From contig JBDHHV010000036.1 in NCBI GenBank assembly GCA_039589195.1, positions 1-55,752 of the forward strand: DNA of 55,752 nt. Reading direction: 5' to 3'. Origin of the DNA: JBDHAC01 sp039589195. Its GTDB lineage: Bacteria > Gemmatimonadota > Gemmatimonadetes > Palauibacterales > Palauibacteraceae. Below, piece by piece: positions 33,213-43,196 of this stretch. Position numbers and translations under genes: made by a program. Each line of letters opens with the position of its first letter. Position 1 is the stretch's first letter. The notes under the pieces were generated by a model, which did not search any database, had not been told where the DNA came from, and worked only from the letters and a program-made list of their open reading frames with translations.

Positions 33213-34016
33213 TCAGCTCCCCGGAGGCTTGGAACCGACGAAGTCCTCGCCCCCATCGACCCGGATCGTGTTGCCGGTCATCCAGGCGGTCTCCGGAGCC
33301 GCCAGCGCCACCATGCAGCTCGCGACATCCTCTGGCGTGGTGAGTCTCCCGTGCGGGTTCTGGCTCGCCGCCTCTTCGAGCATGTGCTCGGCCCCTGGGA
33401 TCTTTCGCAGAGCCGGCGTATCCGTCACACCTGCGCGGATCGCGTTCACCGTGATGCCGTTCGGGGCCAGCTCGAGCGCGAGCTGGCGGCAATGCGATTC
33501 CAAGGAGGCCTTGGCCGCCGACACGGCGCCGTAGGTGGGGATCACGCGATCCCCACCCGAGGAGGTCATCGCGTAGATGCGCCCGCCCTCGCCCATGAGA
33601 CCACGGTCGACGAGGCCCTGGGTCCAGTAGACCAGCGTGTGCGCCATCACATCGAGGGTCATGTTCATCTGGTCGGGCGAGATCGACGCACCTCCACCCA
33701 GGAACGGTCGCAGCGTCCCGAACGCGAGCGAGTGCATGAGCACCCGCACGGCGCCGGACGCCGCGGCTCCGGCGATGTCGTCCAGGACCGCATCCCGCTT
33801 CTCGGGTGCCGCGGCGTTCACGTTGTAGAAGACGGCTCGCTGTCCGGCTTCCTCGATCGATGCCTTGATCTGCTCGACCCGCTCCAGTCCGGCGCGGCGG
33901 TCCAGGTGAACGCCGTAGATATCATAGCCCGCCTGGGCGAATGCGCGCGCAGCGGCTTCGCCGAAGCCGCTTGAGGCCCCCAGGATGAGGGCGGCGTGGT
34001 CGGTGGCCTGCGTCAA
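33213..34016 (-). CDS. FabL-like enoyl-ACP reductase / SDR
   Basis: 267 residues from TTG 34016, decided by AAGGAG exactly 6 bases upstream. Rossmann start LILGASSGFGEAAARAFAQA. The active site is Y162-x6-K169 (TYGAVSAAK), the spacing of enoyl reductases rather than YxxxK of ordinary SDRs. AALRKIPGAEHMLEEAASQN-like and GNTIRVDGGEDF match the Bacillus FabL pattern. It would reduce trans-2-enoyl-ACP in the last step of fatty acid elongation with NAD(P)H. A different reductase role cannot be excluded. Confidence 0.85.
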   Translation of the reverse strand: MTQATDHAALILGASSGFGEAAARAFAQAGYDIYGVHLDRRAGLERVEQIKASIEEAGQRAVFYNVNAAAPEKRDAVLDDIAGAAASGAVRVLMHSLAFGTLRPFLGGGASISPDQMNMTLDVMAHTLVYWTQGLVDRGLMGEGGRIYAMTSSGGDRVIPTYGAVSAAKASLESHCRQLALELAPNGITVNAIRAGVTDTPALRKIPGAEHMLEEAASQNPHGRLTTPEDVASCMVALAAPETAWMTGNTIRVDGGEDFVGSKPPGS

Positions 34017-34155
34017 CTACATCTCCTTCCACGGCGGTCAAGGCCGAAACTGATCGCGTAGCTCGTGTCCAGCCCGTACGATAGCCAATGGTCCGGCATA
34101 TGCACAGCGGGTAAAGGTCGCGTGAGTGGTGGATGCGGTAGGCTCAGGAGACGGG

Positions 34156-36093
34156 ATGTTGGGATCGACAGTCACCGGGGACGGGGAGCGCGCTGGGGAC
34201 GGGTGGAGGGCCGTGGACCTCTCTCTTCTCGCGATCGGGATGGGGCTGGCCTTCGGACTGGGCGAGGTCGCCGGGCTCGCATCGAGAGTCTACATCGAGC
34301 GGGCCGCAGTCACGCACGTCAGTCCCAACATTCCGTGGATGGCGCCCGTGGGCTACGCGGCGTTCTTCCTGCTGCTGTCTCCGATCCTGTTCATCCCGGT
34401 TCGTCAGCGGGGTAACCCCGGTCTGGCCGTGTTCGCCTTCGCGGCACTCGGGTTCATCGGGTGGCTGCAGATGCTCCCGTGGTCGCTGCACACGGCCGCC
34501 GTCGCCATACTGGCCCTCGGGCTGGCGGTGCAGACGGCTCGTATCGCAGCGCACCGGGCAAAACGCCTGCGACGGAGGCTGCGACGCGTGACCGCGCTGC
34601 TCGCTGGTGTGACCTTGCTCCTCGGAGCCGGCGTGGCCCTCCGGGGGAGCCTCGGCGAGCGGCGAGCTCTCGCCGCGCTTCCTGAAGCCACGCCCGGCGC
34701 GCCGAACGTCCTGCTCATCATCCTCGATACCGTTCGCGCGAAGAGCATGAGCCTGCACGGGTACGATCGCCCCACCACTCCGGCTCTCGACTCGCTCGCG
34801 GAAACGGGCACGGTGTTCGAGACCGCCCTCGCGACATCGCCGTGGACGCTCCCGTCGCATGCATCCATGTTCACCGGCCGATGGCCCCACGAGCTGTCTA
34901 CGCACTGGTCGTACCCGCTCGACGATGCGGAGCCGACGCTCGCCGAGGTTCTGTCACGCCACGGCTACCTGACCGCAGGCTTCGTGGCGAACCTGTCGTA
35001 TGCCTCGCGTCCGTTCGGCCTCGCGCGTGGGTTCGCTCACTACGAGGACTTTCCCGTCTCGGTCGGGCAGGTCGTTCTCAGCACGTCGCTCGGGCGCAAC
35101 CTGGCAGCGAGCGCGGGACTCCGGGAGCTATTCGGCTATCAGGAGCTGCTGAATCGGAAGGACGCCGCACGGATCAGAGGCGATTTCATCGATTGGCTCG
35201 AATCCCAAGGCGAACGTCCTTTCTTCGCCTTCCTGAACTTCTTTGACGCGCACGAACCGTATCTACCGCCCTCACCGTACGACCGGTTGTGGGGACCCCC
35301 TGTAGACAGACCGAATATCCAGCACCGTCACAATCTGTTGCGGGGCGTGAACGCCCGGCGGTTGGGTAAATGGAACATGAGACCGGACGAGGTACCCGGC
35401 GAGTTGGCGGCGTACGAGGGAACCATAGCCTATCTGGATGCGCAGCTGGGAGGCCTCATGCGAGACCTCGCGGATCGTGGCAGGCTCGACAACACGATCG
35501 TCGTGATCGCGAGCGACCACGGGGAGCACATGGGCGAACACGGCATGTTCGAGCATGGCAAGAGTCTCTTCCTTCCCACGCTGCAAGTGCCTCTCCTGTT
35601 CCGCTATCCTGGGCGCGTGCCGGCGGGGGTGAGGATCGACAGTCCTGTGACGATCCGTGACATCCCGGCCACGATTCTCGATTTGGTGGAGCTTGGGTCC
35701 CATGAGCCCTTCCCAGGCGAGTCGCTGACGGGTACTTGGGGCGACGGGGCCGCGCGCTCGTCAGCTCGCTCGAGTGCACCAGCTTCGCCCGTCTTCTCCG
35801 AGCTCCAACGCGGGCTCGTGGAACAGGACTGGTACCCCATCGCCACCGGGCTCGACATGCTCTCCATCCTCGACCGGGGCTATCACTACATCTGTAACCC
35901 CGACGGTACCGAGGAGCTCTATGACGTCATCTCAGATCCCGACGAGTACGACAACCTCCTGTTGTCCCAGCCTCTCGACTCTCTGCTCGGCTCCCTCCGT
36001 GCCGCCGCCGGGCAGTTCGACGCGCTGCCGCCGTGGTGTCCTCCACCTGAGGGAGGACCGCCGCGCACGAGACGGCCGCGCGCACGACAATGA
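34156..36093 (+). CDS. Membrane sulfatase-like hydrolase/transferase, paralogue 1
   Basis: 645 residues from ATG 34156 (AGGAGA upstream). About four to five N-terminal helices (20-155) anchor an alkaline-phosphatase-fold domain facing the periplasm. NVLLIILDTVRAKSMSLHGY holds the first metal Asp; the nucleophile motif is TSPWTLPSHASMFTG, with Thr where sulfatases have Cys/Ser (CxPSR). VVIASDHGEHMGEHGMFEH supplies further metal ligands. Thr and N-terminal helices recall LtaS and EptA phospho-transferases, so it may modify a cell-surface glycan or lipid rather than hydrolyse sulfate esters. Paralogue of 43197-45113. Confidence 0.82.
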   Translation: MLGSTVTGDGERAGDGWRAVDLSLLAIGMGLAFGLGEVAGLASRVYIERAAVTHVSPNIPWMAPVGYAAFFLLLSPILFIPVRQRGNPGLAVFAFAALGFIGWLQMLPWSLHTAAVAILALGLAVQTARIAAHRAKRLRRRLRRVTALLAGVTLLLGAGVALRGSLGERRALAALPEATPGAPNVLLIILDTVRAKSMSLHGYDRPTTPALDSLAETGTVFETALATSPWTLPSHASMFTGRWPHELSTHWSYPLDDAEPTLAEVLSRHGYLTAGFVANLSYASRPFGLARGFAHYEDFPVSVGQVVLSTSLGRNLAASAGLRELFGYQELLNRKDAARIRGDFIDWLESQGERPFFAFLNFFDAHEPYLPPSPYDRLWGPPVDRPNIQHRHNLLRGVNARRLGKWNMRPDEVPGELAAYEGTIAYLDAQLGGLMRDLADRGRLDNTIVVIASDHGEHMGEHGMFEHGKSLFLPTLQVPLLFRYPGRVPAGVRIDSPVTIRDIPATILDLVELGSHEPFPGESLTGTWGDGAARSSARSSAPASPVFSELQRGLVEQDWYPIATGLDMLSILDRGYHYICNPDGTEELYDVISDPDEYDNLLLSQPLDSLLGSLRAAAGQFDALPPWCPPPEGGPPRTRRPRARQ

Positions 36094-36474
36094 CGAGTTC
36101 AGCTTTTTCAAAAAAGTGATGTGACGCGCGCGGAAGTCACGACACGCGCACGATCGCTCGATTCCTACGTCCGTGGTCGCTAATCGCAGGTGCGCGACCC
36201 TGGCCCTCGAGACGTGTCTTCACGTAATCCACACCAGAGCCGACTTTTCTACAAACCTTGAACACTCATGTAACATGATGCCATATAACGGATTGCGTTG
36301 TGGATAGAGTTCGATGGCGTTGAGAGTGGCGGTTCGACTCCGGTTGCACGTTCGAATCGCCCCCTCGTATACTGCCAGCGACAACCGGAAGCGGGAATGC
36401 GGACAACGCTACTCACCCGTCCGTCGTCATGACCATCCTCAATTTGAACCTTTTTTTGGGAGTGCCAGTCGCTG
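36094..36474. other. Intergenic region with no supported gene
   Basis: 381 bases, more AT-rich around 36235-36300 (ACTCATGTAACATGATGCC and TATAAC-like words) than its surroundings. No convincing promoter pair, tRNA or terminator was found. A minus frame across it (36249-36854) has Ser/Arg-rich shadow-type composition and is rejected. Confidence 0.5.
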
Positions 36475-36657
36475 ATGATGCCGCTGTCGGACACCCGCCC
36501 GGTGGAGTTGGTCGTGGATCTGCCCGAAGAGCTCGCGGATGATGTCGAGGAAGTCCGGAAGCAGGATCCAGAGTTTCTGGGACGCGCCATCCAGTACGCC
36601 CTGGCGCGCCGCATCGTGTTCCAAGAGCTGTGCGCCGAACCTCTCGAACCCCGCTGA
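36475..36657 (+). CDS. Small protein, possible ribbon-helix-helix-like
   Basis: 60 residues, GGGAG 12 bases before ATG 36475 (a second ATG follows directly). It reads PVELVVDLPEELADDVEEVR then DPEFLGRAIQYALARRIVFQ, a short strand plus helices that recall ribbon-helix-helix proteins, without a clear match. First of three small genes between sulfatase 1 and the glycosyltransferases. Confidence 0.5.
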   Translation: MMPLSDTRPVELVVDLPEELADDVEEVRKQDPEFLGRAIQYALARRIVFQELCAEPLEPR

Positions 36658-36823
36658 TTCCCGACGCGGGACCAAACCATCCGCCCGATCCGGGCCAGGT
36701 CGACCCCACCTTGTAAGCCATCACGCGGTTGACGCTTGCCACCGGGAGCACTAAATCGCTCGCTGGGGTGGCTTGGCTGTTTGCCATGCCGCGAGACCCG
36801 TTGGCCCATAGCAGCGAAGCGTT

Positions 36824-37192
36824 TTGTCCGCCGATAACGGCCGCCCATTCTCACGCGAGCTCGCCGTCGAGGACCTGGACGCCGATCCGGTCCTGAAGGC
36901 GAAGTACATCGAGTTCTGTTCGGCGCAGCTCACCGAGGTGTTCCTGTCGCTGTCCGACGAGCGGATCTACGATCTCGTCGAGGAAGCCGCGAGGGACGAG
37001 GACCTCGAGCCCGGGTCACTCGGGTTTCGGGCGATGGTACAGTTGGTGACGAGGCGTTTGCGGAGCAGCGTTCCGCTGCCGGATTTTGGGACGTGGAGAC
37101 AGGACTACGAGGCGGATCCGGAGCGATACGATCGCTACTTGCTCGGGCTGTGGCGGGAGTTGGCCGCCAGCCAGCCGAACGAAGGCGGGTGA
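36824..37192 (+). CDS. Hypothetical acidic helical protein
   Basis: 122 residues from TTG 36824. Low-hydrophobicity, mostly helical: FCSAQLTEVFLSLSDERIYD, VEEAARDEDLEPGSLGFRAM and LPDFGTWRQDYEADPERYDR. No family recognised. The start has no strong ribosome site, so the exact N-terminus is unsure. The coding look (codon-third GC, no stops) is fair. Confidence 0.55.
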   Translation: MSADNGRPFSRELAVEDLDADPVLKAKYIEFCSAQLTEVFLSLSDERIYDLVEEAARDEDLEPGSLGFRAMVQLVTRRLRSSVPLPDFGTWRQDYEADPERYDRYLLGLWRELAASQPNEGG

Positions 37193-37238
37193 CGTCGAGT
37201 GATGGCGGGTGATGGTGGGTGACGACGGGGGCGGTTCG

Positions 37239-37544
37239 ATGAGTGGCTCCAGCAACGGTTCAGGGGAAAACCCGTCGCGCCGGCAACTCCAAATATGGGA
37301 TGAGGAGGAGCGCGACACTTCCATCGGCACATTGGAGGACAATGGCGACCGATGGCAGATGCACGTCATCGTCGAGCCCGTTTCCGGCGACCTGGTGCGA
37401 GGCCGGCTCTCCTTCCGGAGCGGCTCGAAGCGATACGACACGGCACCGGTGCTCCTCGAGGAGACCGCGGCGCGAGTGGTTCAACGGGCCGCCGAGCTAC
37501 CCCAAGCGATGCTGCGTCAGCTCTTCCTCTCGGCGCGAGGCTAG
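37239..37544 (+). CDS. Hypothetical soluble protein
   Basis: 101 residues from ATG 37239; a GTG at 37209 would add ten Gly/Asp residues. Ser/Gly-rich start, then RRQLQIWDEEERDTSIGTLE and RWQMHVIVEPVSGDLVRGRL, a small beta-strand region, and a helical end. Unknown function; follows the 122-residue gene by 46 bases. Confidence 0.5.
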   Translation: MSGSSNGSGENPSRRQLQIWDEEERDTSIGTLEDNGDRWQMHVIVEPVSGDLVRGRLSFRSGSKRYDTAPVLLEETAARVVQRAAELPQAMLRQLFLSARG

Positions 37545-37575
37545 CGCGCCGCCCCGAGCCGCCGCCGTAACCGAT

Positions 37576-38298
37576 TCAACTCGACATCCGAGCACGCTCC
37601 CGCGGGGTGCGGAGGACCTCTGCCACGAGCGTTCGCAGCATCACCCACCCGGCCGCCAGGGAACCGCGCGCGGACCCCGAGACTTTGGAGTGGCCGACCG
37701 ATCTGCGCTCGAACGTGACCGGAACTCCGACCGTTCGCAGGTGAGCGCGGGCCGCGCGCACTTGCATCTGCACGTACCAGCCGAAATTCGGGTCGTCCAG
37801 GCGGAGGCGTTCGAGGTCGAGCCAGCGGATCGCACGGAACGGCCCCATGTCGCGAGGCGCGTCACCGTACAACCCACGCATGACGGTGAGTACGAGCCGG
37901 TTGCCCAACCGCGCGTGCCAACGCACTCCAGCCCCCCGGGACGACTGCCGCTCGCCGACGACGAGATCCGCACGACCGGCGCGCAGGGGAGCGAGGAGGC
38001 GTCCGACCTGAGCCGGGGCCTCGAAGTCGTCCGCATCGAGGAAGACCAGGATGTCCGGAGCCTCGGACTCTCGCAGGGCGTCGATCCCACGCTGGCACGC
38101 GCGACCGTACCCGGGGCGGGGCTCCGAGACGACTCGGGCCCCCGCGTCCTCCGCGACGGCAGCCGTATTATCGGTCGAACCGTTGTCGACGACGACCACC
38201 TGGGCAAGATCCTCCCCAGCGGTTGCCCGTACCCGATCGAGCAGCCGGGGGAGCGCCGCGGCCTCGTTCCGCGCCGGGATCAGGTAGGCGTATCGCAC
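37576..38298 (-). CDS. GT2-family glycosyltransferase
   Basis: 240 residues from GTG 38298 (20 bases from the divergent GTG). RYAYLIPARNEAAALPRLLD opens the GT-A fold; QVVVVDNGSTDNT and ILVFLDADDF are the nucleotide- and metal-binding DxD positions. FRAIRWLDLERLRLDDPNFG resembles dolichol-phosphate-mannose synthase-like acceptor regions. It may transfer a sugar to polyprenyl phosphate or to a glycan. No membrane helix is obvious except a possible C-terminal one. Confidence 0.82.
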   Translation of the reverse strand: MRYAYLIPARNEAAALPRLLDRVRATAGEDLAQVVVVDNGSTDNTAAVAEDAGARVVSEPRPGYGRACQRGIDALRESEAPDILVFLDADDFEAPAQVGRLLAPLRAGRADLVVGERQSSRGAGVRWHARLGNRLVLTVMRGLYGDAPRDMGPFRAIRWLDLERLRLDDPNFGWYVQMQVRAARAHLRTVGVPVTFERRSVGHSKVSGSARGSLAAGWVMLRTLVAEVLRTPRERARMSS

Positions 38299-38318
38299 GT
38301 GACCGCCGGGGTCCGGAC

Positions 38319-39752
38319 GTGAAGCGATCGCCGAGCGCATCGACTGCGCTCCCGCGGTTCGTCCTGTTCGCGGCGCAGGCGACCGCGCTGTTGGGCATGG
38401 CGTGGTGGCCCGCCGGCCGCTCCACTCCGTGGCCGGCCCTGTGGCTGTGGGGGATCGCCTTCGCTGCGTACCTCGGTTCGTGGCGGTCCGCCGATCTGGT
38501 GCCTCGACGCGCGATCTGGGCGGGCGGCGTGCTCCTCCGGGCCGGGCTGCTGCCCCTTACCCCATTCCTGTCCGACGACATCTACCGCTATGTGTGGGAT
38601 GGTTGGGTGGCGCGAAACGGCATCAACCCGTTCCTCTATGCGCCGGCCGACTCGCAGCTGGAAACGATTCGAACCGGCTGGTGGTCGCTGATCAACCACC
38701 CCGAGATCCCCACGATCTATCCTCCCGGCGCACAGATCGCGTTCACAATCCTCGCGCTGCTCACCGCGGCATGGCCGCTGTTCAAGCTCGCCTGGATCCT
38801 CGCCGATTTGGGCGTCGCGTGGCTGATCGACCGCCTGGCCCGGAAGCGGTTCGGCCCGGGGCGACACGGGCCGCTGCTTCTGTACCTGTGGTCGCCGCTC
38901 CTGGTCGTCGAGGTCGCTTGGAGCGGGCACCTGGAGACGCTCGGGCTGCTTCCGATGGTAGCCGCGCTTGCGTTTCTGGCGGGCAGGCAGCGGGACGGCG
39001 ACGAGGTCGACGGCCGCGCCGCCGAGGCCGGCGACAGGCCCGGCGAGGCCGAGGCGACACGGGGTGCCTGGGCGGGGGGAGCGCTCCTGGGTCTCGGGGC
39101 GGCGGTCAAGTTCGCGCCGCTCGCCGCATGGCCCGCCTTGTGGAGGCGGCACGGCTCCAAACCAGCAGCCATCGCGCTCCTCGTGCCGGCGCTCCTCTAC
39201 CTGCCATACGCCGCTGCCGGACCCCGGCTCTTCGAGGCACTCGGTACGTACGCGGAGCGCTGGGAGTTCAACCCGGGGCTGTTTCAACTGCTCGTCCAGT
39301 CGGTGGGTGCGGGGACGACTCCGCGGTGGCTCGCCGGGGGAGTGGTGCTCTTGGTCGCGGTGGGGGGGGCGTGGAAGCGATGGTCGGTCGAGCGCACGCT
39401 CTTCTGGACGATCGGGGCCGCGCTCCTGCTCTCACCCACGCTGCACCCGTGGTACGTGCTGTGGATCCTGCCGTTCGCCTGCCTGCTCGAGAGCGGCCCC
39501 TGGATCACCCTCACGGGCACCGTGTTCCTGGGGTACGCCGGACGCGACGCGTTCCACGCCACCGGCGTTTGGCCCCAACCGACATGGCTTGCCCTGCTCG
39601 TGCACGCTCCCGTGGTGGTCTGGTTAGTGGCTCAGGCCGCGTCTGGCTACCTCGCGCGTAGCAGCCAGGTACCCGGCGGCGAACAGGCCCGTGAACGGGA
39701 CCGCTGCGACGAGTCCCGAGGCCACCAGGCTCGCCATCGACCCGATGAGTGA
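38319..39752 (+). CDS. GT87/GT39-like multi-pass membrane glycosyltransferase
   Basis: 477 residues from GTG 38319. Many helices and an early loop LSDDIYRYVWDGWVARNGIN with PFLYAP, the aspartate-containing loop of polyprenol-phosphate-sugar-dependent transferases (DUF2029 type). It should use lipid-linked sugar on the periplasmic side. The tail overlaps the next minus-strand glycosyltransferase by 129 bases. Its partner donor synthase could be the divergent GT2 gene. Confidence 0.8.
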   Translation: MKRSPSASTALPRFVLFAAQATALLGMAWWPAGRSTPWPALWLWGIAFAAYLGSWRSADLVPRRAIWAGGVLLRAGLLPLTPFLSDDIYRYVWDGWVARNGINPFLYAPADSQLETIRTGWWSLINHPEIPTIYPPGAQIAFTILALLTAAWPLFKLAWILADLGVAWLIDRLARKRFGPGRHGPLLLYLWSPLLVVEVAWSGHLETLGLLPMVAALAFLAGRQRDGDEVDGRAAEAGDRPGEAEATRGAWAGGALLGLGAAVKFAPLAAWPALWRRHGSKPAAIALLVPALLYLPYAAAGPRLFEALGTYAERWEFNPGLFQLLVQSVGAGTTPRWLAGGVVLLVAVGGAWKRWSVERTLFWTIGAALLLSPTLHPWYVLWILPFACLLESGPWITLTGTVFLGYAGRDAFHATGVWPQPTWLALLVHAPVVVWLVAQAASGYLARSSQVPGGEQARERDRCDESRGHQARHRPDE

Positions 39753-41072
39753 GAGGCCGAGGACCGCGCGCACGCCTGACGCGATCCCGTTCACCCGCGC
39801 GCGATAGGCGCGAATGGAGACGCCCCCTCGCTTCGGTGTCCTGCGAAACGGCGTCCGCACCCGCAAGGCTCCCCGGAGGACGGCTCCCGTGAGCGGTATC
39901 CCGAGCGCCAGACCCAGAATGAGCGCCTCGAACAGCCGTCTCGGGATCGAGCCGGCCCGGTAGCGGCGAACGCGGGCCGCCGCGCCGTAGAACAGCAGGA
40001 AGGGCAGGGTCGCGAACCCCAGCGCCGCTGAATGGACCCATGCGGGTATCCCTTCGTGCGCCAAGCCCAGGTATCCGAGTGCGCACAGGCAGATCCCCAG
40101 GATCAACGTGAGCGGATGAACCGCGTGGCCCAGCAGGTGCGCGCTCGCCTCCCACTTCACCGCGGGTCGCAGGGGGCTGCGCCACACCCTCGGCAGAAGC
40201 TTCAGCGCGGATTGAATCCCTCCCTGGGCCCACCGCTCCTGCTGGAGCTCGACGTCCTCCAGCTTTCTCGGGAGCTCGGCCGGGACGCGCACATCGTCCC
40301 GGTACACCAGGCGCCACCCTCCGAGCTGGGCGCGATAGCTGAGATCGACGTCCTCGGTCAGCGTGTCGCTCTTCCAGCCACCGCTCGCCTCGATACAGAC
40401 CCGCCGCCACATGCCCGCCGATCCGTTGAAGTTGAAGAACAGCCCGTTCCGGTGGCGCGCCGCATGCTCGATGGCGAAGTGCGCATCCAGAAACAGGGCC
40501 TGCGCGCGGGTCAGCCAACTCTCCCCGGCGTTCAGATGACCCCAGGCCGCCTGGACCGCTCCCACGTTCGGGGCGTCGAACGACTCCAGCAGGGACCGTA
40601 TCAGCCCCGGGGGTGGGACGAAGTCCGCGTCCAGGACGAGGAGAAACTCCCCGCTCGCGAGACGGGCTCCGTGCGCGAGGGCGCCGGCCTTGAACCCCTC
40701 TCGCGTCCCACGCCGGACGTGTCGGGCCGCGATGCCACGTTCACGCCAAACCGCGGTCGCGCGGGCGGCGATCTCGACGGTCGTGTCGTCCGAGTCATCC
40801 AGCACCTGTACTTCGAGCAACTCCGGCGGATACTCCTGGCTACACGCGGCCGCGATCAGCCGTTCGGCGACGTTGGCCTCGTTATAGATGGGCAGCTGGA
40901 TCGTGACCGGGGGGAGTGGTCCCTTCCAGCCTCGCGGCGCGGGAGGATCGCCCGTAGCGAAACGGAGCCACAGGAGCCGCAGGCGGTGAAGCCCGAACGG
41001 CACCAGGAGACACAGGATGATCAGGTATACCAACCCGGTGCCGAACTGCGCACCCGCTTCGGCCCCGGGCAT
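39624..41072 (-). CDS. Membrane GT2 polysaccharide synthase-like glycosyltransferase
   Basis: 482 residues from ATG 41072 (AAGGG at about -8); a GTG just before is possible. One N-terminal helix, then a cytosolic GT-A domain with TIQLPIYNEANVAERLIAAA, VLDDSDDTT, LLVLDADFVPP, TEDVDLSYRAQLGG and QQERWAQGG (the QxxRW motif of processive enzymes), then four or more C-terminal helices. This is the CSLA/mannan-synthase-like or cellulose-synthase-like class. Likely makes or extends a beta-linked polymer across the inner membrane. Confidence 0.87.
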   Translation of the reverse strand: MPGAEAGAQFGTGLVYLIILCLLVPFGLHRLRLLWLRFATGDPPAPRGWKGPLPPVTIQLPIYNEANVAERLIAAACSQEYPPELLEVQVLDDSDDTTVEIAARATAVWRERGIAARHVRRGTREGFKAGALAHGARLASGEFLLVLDADFVPPPGLIRSLLESFDAPNVGAVQAAWGHLNAGESWLTRAQALFLDAHFAIEHAARHRNGLFFNFNGSAGMWRRVCIEASGGWKSDTLTEDVDLSYRAQLGGWRLVYRDDVRVPAELPRKLEDVELQQERWAQGGIQSALKLLPRVWRSPLRPAVKWEASAHLLGHAVHPLTLILGICLCALGYLGLAHEGIPAWVHSAALGFATLPFLLFYGAAARVRRYRAGSIPRRLFEALILGLALGIPLTGAVLRGALRVRTPFRRTPKRGGVSIRAYRARVNGIASGVRAVLGLSLIGSMASLVASGLVAAVPFTGLFAAGYLAATREVARRGLSH

Positions 41073-41144
41073 CACGTGCCCTTCAGCAAGAGCGCCACGA
41101 CACCGATCACGGACCTCATCGCGGCGCGAGTCCCGAACCCGGGC

Positions 41145-42890
<1,746 letters not shown>

Positions 42891-42918
42891 GTAGTGAGCC
42901 CTTTCGTGCCGGGCGGGA

Positions 42919-42938
42919 GGCGGAGGGATTCGTCCGCC
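42919..42938 (-). promoter_or_regulatory. Hairpin in the riboswitch expression platform
   Basis: On the minus strand GGCGGA (42938-42933) pairs with TCCGCC (42924-42919) over an 8-base loop, directly after the aptamer and before the GAAAGGG ribosome site. It may switch with the aptamer to control termination or ribosome access. Confidence 0.45.
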
Positions 42939-42940
42939 GC

Positions 42941-43030
42941 GCTCCCTACGCCGGTGTCAACCGGATCAGGTTCCGAGGGTGTGTCTCAACCCGGCTTTCC
43001 GTCGCGGGGACGGCCCCGGGTACCCCTGGC
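42941..43030 (-). promoter_or_regulatory. TPP riboswitch (THI box) upstream of thiC
   Basis: Read on the minus strand from 43030: GCCAGGGGTACCC, then GGGTTGAGACACACCC, CGGAACCTGATCCGG and CACCGGCGTAGGGAGC. These are the conserved TPP aptamer pieces GGGGT, CTGAGA-like, ACCTGAT and GCGTAGGGA, in the right order, about 50 bases before thiC. TPP binding should reduce thiC expression. Confidence 0.93.
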
Positions 43031-43109
43031 AGCTACCTGAGATGGTAGAGGTCACCCCGGAGCGGGGCAACGACCGGGCGACCTGACGCCTTCGGTGATT
43101 GGGGCATTC

Positions 43110-43121
43110 TTGTTGCAACAA
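43110..43121. promoter_or_regulatory. 12-bp perfect palindrome in the thiC / sulfatase-2 divergent region
   Basis: TTGTTGCAACAA, with inner half-sites TGTTG/CAACA, lies 75 bases upstream of ATG 43197 and 80 bases before the aptamer of thiC. Its symmetry without a loop suits a protein-binding site, not a terminator. TGTTGC and GCAACA half-sites recur at 8143-8160. Confidence 0.35.
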
Positions 43122-43196
43122 AAGCGCGCGGTCCGAGTTCCGAAGCGGGACTCACACGCGAACGGGCCCGAAAAGGCGTGCATACCGCGACACCGA

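Noticed and set aside
36330..36360. tRNA-like T-arm words GGTTCGACTCC and GTTCGAATC
   Set aside because: No matching acceptor stem, D-arm or anticodon arm can be placed; the T-stem itself has a mismatch. Treated as chance or a very old remnant.
36249..36854. 201-codon minus frame
   Set aside because: Ser/Arg-rich with no coding signature, and overlaps two more likely plus-strand genes.
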